From the NCBI GenBank assembly GCA_028565635.1, contig JAOXYB010013456.1:1-19770 (forward strand): a stretch of DNA of 19,770 nucleotides, read 5' to 3'. The notes under the pieces are model-generated. The model saw nothing but the letters and a program-made list of their open reading frames with translations, did not search any database and had not been told where the DNA came from. Source of the stretch: Phoronis ovalis. Its lineage: Eukaryota; Phoronida; Phoronidae. Made by a program: the position numbers and the translations under genes. Positions within the stretch are counted from its first letter, which is position 1. Each line of letters begins with the position of its first letter. Below, piece by piece: positions 10,501-18,300 of the stretch.

Positions 10501-10624
10501 TTGGATAACGAGCTTTATCTAAAGTATTAACTCTACTCCACTGTGGTAAATTATTTAATGGTGGCAGCTGGGTCTGCGTACTTAAATCTCCCAGTCTTTC
10601 TGTTACCAGACCTTGTCTTATCAT
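4376..10624 (-). CDS. CCDC74: Coiled-coil domain-containing protein 74 family, spliced minus-strand gene
   Basis: Joining minus-strand exons 10624-10279, 8997-8812, 7531-7475, 7025-6881, 5331-5160, 4925-4762 and 4517-4376 gives one open frame of 403 residues, close to human CCDC74A (about 378). The N-terminal CCDC92/74 coiled coil reads RIHHLERSIQFLRQQHEEIL then LHEEIEGLKQENK|DLHFKL. It aligns with the LEKSLQFLQQQH..LHEEIEHLKRENKDLHYKL segment of human CCDC74. The C-terminal CCDC74 domain includes KRAPTQQEMELIIRHLQ, KIPRDSGKLPK and SLPALKQT, with a basic RRKRTQ..KARLRK end. A second coiled coil sits in exon 4 (EEEIEKLKHAVREA). Human CCDC74 proteins are described as spindle-microtubule-associated; no enzymatic motif is present. 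The start codon is uncertain because the frame stays open to the acceptor at 10658. An alternative last exon is at 6570-6678. Confidence 0.85.
4762..4925 (-). CDS. CCDC74: CCDC74-like exon 6
   Basis: Acceptor ttatag, phase 0. Encodes LMSLKSDLRDVLYSHKWTPD, then AYLLAKAYVAEDDGKIPRDS and GKLPKIHMNSGTRK plus TT. I chose donor gtacgt at 4761 because only it gives the phase needed by the last exon, and the retained IPRDSGKLPK resembles human FPRDQEATHFPK. An internal GTAAAA at the DDG codons would break the downstream frame. Confidence 0.8.
5160..5331 (-). CDS. CCDC74: CCDC74-like exon 5, start of C-terminal domain
   Basis: Acceptor tttcag ends at 5332; one base completes a codon, then QAASTNKETSPKLADSVSPT, a linker, and KRAPTQQEMELIIRHLQHIN followed by EKQSHE. 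Donor gtaaaa, phase 0. It aligns with the human RKPTTLRQCEVLIRELW region. Confidence 0.85.
5427..5760 (+). repeat. TGACCT-rich dispersed repeat, copy A
   Basis: Shares ordered blocks with 18391-18770 in the same orientation: cgccttttag, gttgctattgac, cattttttagc-type block, aatgaccttttgat, tgacctttgatctcat, acaagccagtaggactaa, and agcatgtttc. Divergent (many indels), so an old insertion. It lies in an intron of the CCDC74-like gene, antisense to the exons' reading on the plus strand. No ORF or terminal repeats identified. Confidence 0.7.
5751..6180. repeat. Two tandem diverged ~243 bp units
   Basis: Unit 1 begins at 5751 (aacctaataccatcatt) and unit 2 at 5994 (aacctgataccctcatt). Shared landmarks in order: taacattttgaa/ggaacatttgag, ttgacct, ggctcaccc/gacccaccc, cctaatataactgtaacc/ccttaaccgtagcagt, tttgaga, cttgctgaaaa-type and gaag. 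Internal duplication within the repeat region that starts at copy A. Confidence 0.6.
6570..6678 (-). CDS. CCDC74: Alternative last exon of CCDC74-like gene (280-residue form)
   Basis: Acceptor tttttgaaag ends at 6679. In frame after exon 4 the exon reads (R)LPAELQAQYYLSAKNASVKN, then LLEKADAFKRMLYYT and TGA at 6572-6570. It has helical, coding-like composition but no counterpart I recognise in human CCDC74. Using it would replace the whole CCDC74 C-terminal domain. A minus-strand AATAAA at 6234-6239 could serve it. The acceptor is weaker than others in the gene; it may be a minor or lineage-specific exon. Confidence 0.55.
6881..7025 (-). CDS. CCDC74: CCDC74-like exon 4, second coiled coil
   Basis: Acceptor ttttaacag, donor gtgaga. 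Encodes EKLDEIKTLLLEEEIEKLKH then AVREARSKNTYLMQLLEQEQ and QKSRQLA, a heptad-like amphipathic helix. It ends in AG (phase 2), which joins either T at 5331 (Ser) or A at 6678 (Arg), so it can feed two different C-termini. Confidence 0.82.
7026..7474 (-). other. CCDC74-like intron, 449 bp
   Basis: Between exons 3 and 4. AT-rich; nothing recognisable. Confidence 0.75.
7475..7531 (-). CDS. CCDC74: CCDC74-like 57-base exon 3
   Basis: Acceptor gtttcag and donor gtactg flank exactly 57 bases, phase 1 to phase 1, encoding (E)LTSFSLRSRTIEELDQTQ. Frame continuity on both sides supports it. Because it is a multiple of three with symmetric phase, skipping it would keep the frame. Confidence 0.75.
7532..8811 (-). 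other. CCDC74-like intron, 1280 bp
   Basis: Between exons 2 and 3. Short ORFs at 7712-8195 show no family resemblance or coding bias. I see no repeat with an internal partner in the window. Confidence 0.7.
8812..8997 (-). CDS. CCDC74: CCDC74-like exon 2 (DLHFKLV)
   Basis: Acceptor ttgtag ends at 8998; AT completes Asp. The exon reads LHFKLVMVQKDRIGAVPADA, a Pro/Ser-rich stretch PHDIPSKVPSPHPTSERLED, and ends VDRGDK plus G before donor gtagga. LHFKLV matches the human CCDC74 LHYKLI that directly follows ENKD, which fixes the exon order. Confidence 0.88.
8998..10278 (-). other. CCDC74-like intron, 1281 bp
   Basis: Between exons 1 and 2. A very AT-rich patch lies at 9085-9180; otherwise unremarkable, with no exon or repeat I can support. 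Confidence 0.7.
10279..10624 (-). CDS. CCDC74: CCDC74-like N-terminal coiled-coil exon
   Basis: Starts at Met 10624 (MIRQGLVTERLGDLS), runs through a Pro-rich linker and then the family coiled coil LERSIQFLRQQHEEILSSLH. It ends with a single G before donor gttagt at 10278. A strong acceptor (ttttgttttcattttcag) ends at 10659, so the exon really begins at 10658. The 34 bases upstream of the Met are open in frame (KKSSHTSFCCE), so either they are 5' UTR or translation starts in an unseen upstream exon. Confidence 0.87.
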
Positions 10625-10658
10625 TTCACAACAAAACGATGTGTGACTAGATTTTTTT
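10625..10658 (-). other. 5' part of the first recognised CCDC74-like exon (UTR or coding)
   Basis: Sequence between the 3' splice site ending at 10659 and the proposed ATG at 10624-10622. It shows the transcript has at least one further exon upstream, which I could not locate. Confidence 0.6.
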
Positions 10659-11773
10659 CTGAAAATGAAAACAAAAATAATATATTTAAATTAAAAATAC
10701 TAAAACGAGATTCAACAAAATTACTATTTTTCCATTTTTTATGCATCATCTTTTATGGTTATCAGTATCTTGCGACTTTCTTTAACCCCATCACTAACTA
10801 AACAAATCTCAGAATGTTACAATGTCTATCTAAACAAAGTCAAAATAATAACTAATATGTTTGAAGGAATTCTGAGATTTTGCAGCCTGACAGTGACACT
10901 GTTTAACTTTATTATCTGGTGTCACTTCTATATTTCGATTTGAATGGGTATCCATATGTGGCAGACACGTTCACTATACGCGTGCACATTGATTTGCTAC
11001 GATCTACAGCGAAATTTCTAGGTTTATATTCTAATGCATAGTTTTTACTTTTAAATGCACAACGATACTCAGTGATATGATTAGATAATACTGTGTCAGA
11101 GTGTGAATAGTCAGTAAAAATAAAGGAAATCCAGGAGAAACATTTCCATGCACATCATCTAGTTCGTCTAACTATAAGCTTAAGTAACTATCAAATTCAA
11201 TTCCATAGTCTCAGAGTAAACCTGAATGAATAAATGAACAAACTTAAAAGAATTCCATACCCGTTTTAGAGATTCCTTCCAGTTGCAAATGGCATGCACC
11301 AAAACATTCAATATGCTAATGAGCTGTTGCTAATGCTAGTGTTAATAGTAGAGAGAATTCATATCCAAACTTTTACCAAATTGTTTCTAAATTATGCTTA
11401 TATGTGATTTAACATCTGTTAGTCCTTTTATTTTAATAAAGTAAGTTTTTTTGTTTGATGATTATTTTAAATTATTAATCATATCATGTTTTTGTGCCCA
11501 CAAAGTATCGCATATTTATTGTTTTGCAATTTCTCTCAACATGTTGGTCACCAGGGAAATACAAGAGCAATAGACATCACTTATGGCAATACAAATAGGG
11601 TGAATACAGCAGCATCCATTCGAATAATATTTACCTAAGGAATATTTGAAGTAAAAATGTAACTTAAAAGAAACTCTGGAAATAAGAGCTTAGCCACATT
11701 GCCTCATAGCATTTACAAATATTTGTTTCGATTGTTTAAGGAACCTAATCCTGAATGAAGGCGCTACGATCGG

Positions 11774-11807
11774 AAAATGGCGGCTATTTTGAAAATTTCG
11801 TTTCCGG
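11774..11807. promoter_or_regulatory. YY1-like and ETS-like motif cluster, candidate promoter
   Basis: AAAATGGCGGC at 11774-11784 matches the animal YY1 consensus; TTTCCGG at 11801-11807 is an ETS core on the minus strand (CCGGAAA). This is the most GC-balanced patch in an AT-rich spacer, and such pairs are typical of TATA-less housekeeping promoters. It lies 1.1 kb before the CCDC74-like acceptor and 3.1 kb before the Moonraker ATG. Motif evidence only. Confidence 0.4.
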
Positions 11808-12123
11808 TTGGTCATGCCAAAGTTCTCACTATTTTATTTAGGCTGAGACCAAATACATCCCGAAGCTAATGAATTATTACTGGCAAGTATTCAGTGCTAA
11901 GATGCACATGTTACCAATGAACAAATACAGACGGAATTCTAGGCTAGATTTTTAGTTTTACCGCAAGAGTCAAGTTTAAAGTTATTCTTCAAAATGGCCA
12001 ATGGGACCCCTACTGGGATCATATCGGCATATGTATACATATATTTTGCTGTTTAGAAAACACGGTGCATCTATAAATGTATAGGGTCTTTTTATTTATT
12101 ATCGTGTACTTATTTTAATATGT

Positions 12124-12745
12124 TGGATTTAATAATCAAGCCTAGGTTATGTGATGGACTAGTCATTGTTCATGACGTTCTGCACTGGCTCTTGATAATC
12201 TGACTTGTGAGCTGTGCGAACAGTCATGGAAACTTACATAGCCAATTACAGCGAAAGTGCCCAAACTTCGAAATCTATGTAATTCCTACTGAATTAGTCC
12301 ATACATCACTGTTCAGATACTCTCTGATTATCCATCTCAAACTTCAACTACTCCCTTCACCATTTGAAACTCCTGAATTCAGTTTTTACCATGCAGTAAG
12401 CTTGTTTTACCCTGGGCCTCACACACCAACCCAGTTTTTTGGCAAGTACCCCATCCCTCTGGGTGCCAGTGCAGGAGTTGCAAATAGCCATAGAAGTAGT
12501 GGGAGTTGAAGTTGGATAATCAGAGAGTATCTGGACGCTGATATATGAACTCATTCGGTAGGAATTACATAGATTTCCAAGTTTGAGCACTTTCACTGTA
12601 AGTGGCTATGTATTAGTTTCCATGACTGTTCGCACAGCTCACAAGTCAGATTATTAAGAGCTAGTGCAGAACATCATGAACCAGCACTAGTGATGGACTA
12701 GACCATAAATTATGGTCACATAACCTAGACTTGGTTATTCAATCC
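12124..12745. repeat. 622-bp long imperfect palindrome (fold-back element)
   Basis: Left arm 12124-12375 and right arm 12472-12745 are reverse complements with few mismatches and one ~18-base indel, around a 96-bp loop. The best block is 40 identical bases, 12195-12234 against 12615-12654. The right arm carries a small extra palindrome, gaccataaattatggtc, at the indel. No transposase ORF; a non-autonomous fold-back/MITE-type element is the likely explanation. Target-site duplications are not evident. Confidence 0.85.
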
Positions 12746-12754
12746 GATAAAGGT

Positions 12755-12953
12755 ATTAAAGCAAACAGCACACTTGGTGTTTTCATACGCAGAAATATGA
12801 TCAGTTCAACGCGCACGTATGGTTTAATAAATCTAGATGTTATGCAACTACAGTCAGACGTACCAGAATAAGATTATATGCTTCAGTAACTAGTATGAGA
12901 CGCTCAACTAATCATATTTCTACGTAAAACACCAAGGGTGCATATTGCTTTAG
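12755..12953. repeat. Second inverted repeat with ~55-bp arms
   Basis: Arms 12755-12812 and 12901-12953 pair as reverse complements (cttggtgttttcatacgcag with its partner tacgtaaaacaccaag), separated by about 88 bp. It abuts the right arm of the larger palindrome. A related AAAACACggGTGCAT-like motif also occurs near 12057-12070 on the far side, suggesting the two structures belong to one composite element of about 0.9 kb. Confidence 0.7.
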
Positions 12954-14891
12954 CACAAGCACTATGAACATTTTATTAATTCAATGATTTATGGACGTGA
13001 CTTCTTTACACGCATATAGATTTGTACTTTCTTTATTTGATAATAACAAACTAAGATCGTAGTAGCAGCATTGCTGTACGAAAAATGTCATCATGTTGGG
13101 GAGTTTTTGTTAATTTTGAAAGAAGATAGTTAATACAAAATGTTACTGGACCAATACATCAGCATTGCAAGGGCCTATTACTATATTAGGACTACTATTC
13201 AGGTAGAAGACAAATTAATAGGGTAACATTTTAAGGGCAGATTTTTTACCCTTTATGGTCATTTAGTAAATGTTATTTTAGAAACATTCAAGTAAGCTTA
13301 CACACAGGCACATAGTGTCAGTGGGTAATGCATGCACGCTTTTATATATTATGTTTTATATATCCTAGCCAGAAGCAACTAATAAGGATAATTTTTAAGG
13401 CATATATTATAGCAAATCAACATTTACATGTTTCATCTAGGGCAGTAGGTCTAACATATAAACAAATATAGTTTTACTTATTTTTTACTTCCTTCTTATT
13501 TAGTCTTCTACTTGCATGTAAATAGCCTTTTCCCAGATTTTGCATGTGATGTTGGAATGATGTTGTGAAGCACGCACATATTCCCCATACTGTTTCCTGC
13601 TTTATACTGTCAAATGATAAAATAGAACTGGGTAAACACTTCGAGAGTTTCGGATTAATTTGCCGATTCCCACTAGTGCAAATTTTACATTTGAAGCCAG
13701 GTATTTCTATTTTTATGTATGAATCTACTGGTGCAGGTGTAACTTTCCAGAATATATAGTATTTTGTATTCTGCATCGAAGAGATTTTTTGCCGATTTTT
13801 ATTTACTGATGTCCCGAGTTTAGTTCACCTGGTATGCCACAGGAGGTCGCTTTATGAACAGGATAAAGTTTCGAATATGAGTTAGAGTTATAGGTAGTAA
13901 ATCTTATCGAAGTGCTCTTTTTGTAAGTGCATTTAGCACAAATTAATAAATTCAAGACTACCTTTTAGTAAAGATAAAAAATTAAAATAGTTTGATTGTA
14001 TTTTTATGTCAAAAATTAAAGTTTGAGGATTTGGCGATTTTCACTTCACAAGCTGCAACTTGCAGAAATTATTTCAAATGTTTATCTTGTTTGTGCAACA
14101 AAAATGCTATCTGCTATTTTTTGGCAATTAAAATAGTCTATTTTCCATTGTATCAATAATCAATAACCTCAAACAATTACATCATCGTTCATTTCCTGCA
14201 GTTGGTACGGGTTGTTTAGAACTATGGGACAGGGCTGAGACATCATCGACAAAAGAAAAGTGATAAACTACTTACCCAGTTCTTTTTTATAACTTTTTAC
14301 ATTTTATAATAGTTCACATGTTATCAAATATATTCGCTGTAATGCACGGAAACTGTAGCGCATGACATACCATTCAAAACTAGTGCTCTTTCTGTAAAAT
14401 TGAAAAATAACCATTATTTTATTTACTTTCTTAATATATGCTAGACCTGTTGCCTATGGTTTCATGCTTAGATAAAACCATTTGGTACTGTAGCTTAGAA
14501 GGACATATCTGCATGTTCACCCATTCACTTGTGGGCAAGTTTAAATTAGTATATTTATTCTAACATATTAAAAAGGAATATTGATAAATAAATTACCTTT
14601 GCTGCAGTATCCTTAAAGTATTGATTTTTGTCAATTTCTACAAACAGGATTTTATTTTAGCAAACAGGTTTTACTAAAACACACTGAGTGGCATGCAAAA
14701 GTTAAGCAAACCGCTTTTTTGGTAGAGAAAAAAATATTTGAGACGATCTAGTTTTTAAATCCAGGCTGCACACCCCTACCAAAATTTTGTGAAGTGCAGA
14801 GAGGTTTAATCATCACTTGTAAATCATGAATATTGGTCTAAATATGACAATGTAATTATAGGTAAGCACCATCATCACGGGAAAAGAAATA

Positions 14892-15316
14892 ATGGCAACC
14901 CCTCAGAACCAGCTGCAGTTCAACCTTGAACAAGTTCCAGCTACATCCAACATGATGTTCAGAAGTCAATGTCCAGTACCCATTGTTCTGGAGAAACTGG
15001 AAACACCAACAAGTCCACCAAGACGACCATATTCACCAATATATCGACCTTTAAGTTATACCGGTAATCAAGAGGCATTTCAATTCTCTGTAGTAAGTGA
15101 AAACAAACTCTCAATGGCAATTAAATTTGCACAAAGAGATATGAAGCATAAAAAATTTGAAGAGGAAATGCAGGCAGCTGGTTTAATCACTGAATCGGAA
15201 CTAACGAAAAAGGCTACTAGTGCATCCAAAACAAAGATCATTCATGAAAAGAAGAATAAAGAACATGAGTTAAAGAAAGACAAAGGCAAGAGAAGCAGCA
15301 TTAAGCAGTCATCTAG
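14892..15316 (+). CDS. KIAA0753: Moonraker first coding exon
   Basis: Encodes MATPQNQLQFNLEQVPATSN, a Pro-rich LETPTSPPRRPYSPIYRPL segment, a conserved FSVVSENKLSMAIKFAQRDM block, and a Lys-rich tail ending KQSS plus AG. Donor gtttgt at 15317 is non-ideal, but gives the right phase into exon 2. Unspliced, the frame runs only 11 residues further to TAA at 15348-15350. Confidence 0.88.
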
Positions 15317-18300
15317 GTTTGTTAAGATATTGTCAGAAAACATTTACTAAACACTAATGTAAAAAAAATTTTAAAAACTTACCATTTCTAAATAATATGT
15401 CCTTCATATAGGTTGTATGTATCATTCTAGCTTATGGTAGTAGTCATTGTTGTCCACACACTTTTTATTTTAAAATGGCAAAACCTAATGTTCATATTAA
15501 AGTGACTTACATTCAACTGAACGCGTTTATTGAAAAATTTAAGCAGCCAACCTAGCAAACTTAAAACCTATAAGTGAGCTCAGAATTCACAATGAGAACA
15601 TTTGCACTCTTAGCCTTGCAGGATAAAGGTCAATTGGCATGCTTATTAAGATGTAAACATTTTAATTATTAACCTGAGTGATCAAAAAATTAGTTACAAA
15701 TTAGAAATGTCTCTTAGCATACCACTGAACAGTATAATCCCACAATGCTGCTGAGACCTTGCTAGTTGTTTACAAGTTTGATACATTATTAATCTAGCAG
15801 ACATCATAATTAATATCACAAACATTTCTTGGTTCCATTGTTTAGCTAGTTGTTGGTTTGTATCTCCTTCGCCTGTCAATACTTTTAAGCCACACTACAT
15901 GCTTCCCAGCCTCTGTTGTACTTGTGCATTTTGCACCAGAAAATAAACACCACTTTGCACATGCTCATCATGAATACCAACTATATGCCATCATAGGGGA
16001 AATTCCTCTTATGGTTTAATCGCACTAGACTTTTGCTAACATGAACTTAATTAAGCAACTTGCGATAACAACACTGTAGTTGATCGCGCTATAATTGAGC
16101 ATGTTTTATAGTGAGAACAAGGCTGAAGTATCACTTGCTTTGCATGCAATAAGGAAACTCAGTATTATTAAAGTGAGTGCACAGGAAAATGTGAAAGCAA
16201 TTAGTCCAAATGGCCTGTGTAAATTAATGTTATTACCATGACAGTTCACAGTTTGCAAATCTTTACTTCTGTCTGTTTATTTTTAGAAATAAGTATATCA
16301 AAGAAAAAATGACCCAGACCCCAAAGAGAGATGATCATGGTCGACCAAAGGAAACAAGGAGTGCAATATTGCAAACTGGGCCAGTTCAGCTGTATCCTTT
16401 AGAAGGCTATCCTGACAACAAAGGTAACATTAAACATACATGTAATATACATATAGAAAAGAGTTAAGGAGCTGTTTATGATTTTGGAATGGAAAGCCTT
16501 TTTGAAGGACTAAATGAATAGTAATTAGTTTTCAGTCTTGCTTTACCATATGTTAGATAAAGTAAATTTTAAGAAAAAACATCAATCACACTAAGCTAGA
16601 GTGGCTGTGTAATGTATTACGTTTTAATATTATAATATTTAAAAAAAATTTTTTTAATGTAATGAAAGTTGGGTAAATGCATTTTGAATTTATACCAGTG
16701 AAACACTATTCTATGATTTATGCTTGTTATCTTCACATTTCTATTATATAGATCAGTACCCTCGATATGGGAACTCTCCACCAACTAGAGACAGAAATCA
16801 CAATAAACTAAATACTCCTAATAAAAAATACAAAGATCAAATTAAGTATCTCAGACATAAAATGAAAAAATATTTGGATGACATTATCAGGATAGAAACC
16901 ACTATGGTAGAAAGAGGTAAGAGATGCTACTTACAATGACATTGATTATGTTAATTGTATCCTTCCTTATACATGGAATGATACATTTGAAATAACGAAA
17001 AGGATCTATGGATTTTTCTGACTTAGAGTGACTATCTGACAGCATTTCATAGCCTGTTTTTTCTACTATTCTAAAATTGTGAAGCTACTTGCAGTGACAC
17101 CAAAATGTACATGTACCGACTCAATACATGGTTATGTCAGTTAAGTAATGCAGTGTGTAACTTTTAGCTGAAGTTAATTGTAAGCAAGGACAAAGGAGGA
17201 GTAATGATGAAATGTACCTGGATATTGATGAAGATCCTTTGAGAAAAGCACAGAGACTTGGTGAACAGGGAATAAGATCAGCCAGAATGTTGTATAATTT
17301 ACAACAGCAAGTTAAAGACATACAGAATGAAATAGAGCGATTTGGTGATATGCATATTAAACACACAAAAAAGGTATTTATGTGCTACATAGTTTTAAAA
17401 AAGTTGCTTTTATCAAACCGTTTATAAAATTGTACATGTCATATGTAAAGTTTGTTATGATCGTATGTGGACAGGTATTTACAATGCCAACTCGGTATAA
17501 CACTATGCAGTGCTCTTCTGAACAGTACCAACTCTTAAGTATTTCTTTAATTAATGAATCTCCCTTGGTAGTACAGTACGCATCTGCAACAATTTTTAAC
17601 TGTGTTTTTAATGTAAAAGTAAATTTTAGGTCTCCAGATACAAAGAGATGTATGTATATATATTTCAACTTACGTTTTAATTATTAAAGTGACTAGATAG
17701 ACATATAAAAGTATACATTTTTAAAAAGTTTATACTCTAAACAAACCATGAGGTGAAATAGTTTGAATTCATTCCTATGATCTGATAAAGACCATTTTTG
17801 AGCAAAAAATTGTTTTTCAAATTTTCAAAAATGTATAAATCAAAAAACCCTACATGTACAAACTTTAAAATTTGCATACATGTGCTATAGATATGTATCT
17901 ACAAAAGGGTATCTTAGATTGTTGAAATTTTGCTTTGTTCAAAGTTATGATTTTTTTTTAATTTAACAGTTAGGTCAAAATCAGCAAAATCCTGACCTTT
18001 AAACTTTGAAAATTCATAACTTTATATCAAAGAAAAACTTAAGACAACATTTAATTTCATCTTTTTAGATGCGAAGATTTTTGACATACATTTATTTAAA
18101 AATTATAATTTGAAAAACCCAATTTTTTTCCAAAATGGACGTTTGTCAGATCATGAAAATTATTTGTTACTTTTTGCCTTTGGATTCATTAACATCAAAA
18201 CATAGCCCTTGCAAAAATATATACTTTTGCTTGTCTATTCATTTCAGTTATGTAAAATTATAAAAGAAAGTTACAGTCTAGATCTAATATCAGTGTTTTT

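Larger units (their letters stand above)
10659..14861. other. Intergenic spacer between divergent CCDC74-like and Moonraker genes
   Basis: About 4.2 kb with no exon I can support. It must contain the unseen 5' exon(s) of the CCDC74-like gene (strong acceptor at 10659) and the Moonraker transcription start, unless a shared promoter lies near 11.78 kb. 12.06-12.95 kb is inverted-repeat sequence; 13.0-14.8 kb is AT-rich with nothing recognisable. Short ORFs at 12207-12596 lie inside the palindrome and are not genes. Confidence 0.65.

Noticed and set aside
11547-11560. Possible RFX X-box (GTCACC..GGGAAA) in the divergent spacer, attractive for cilium genes
   Set aside because: The left half fits GTNRCC but the right half misses two positions of RGYAAC; not above chance in 4 kb.
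12207-12596. Overlapping ORFs of 100 and 79 codons on opposite strands
   Set aside because: They are mirror readings of the palindrome arms and share the same translated segments; no family resemblance and no splice context.
13474-13776. Overlapping 100-codon minus and 64-codon plus ORFs upstream of Moonraker
   Set aside because: No recognisable motifs, no plausible splice link to 14892, and opposing strands open over the same bases suggest chance.
17378-17687. Overlapping ORFs of 101 (plus) and 96 (minus) codons
   Set aside because: They start just after the exon 4 donor of Moonraker, inside the intron, and lack any coding signature.
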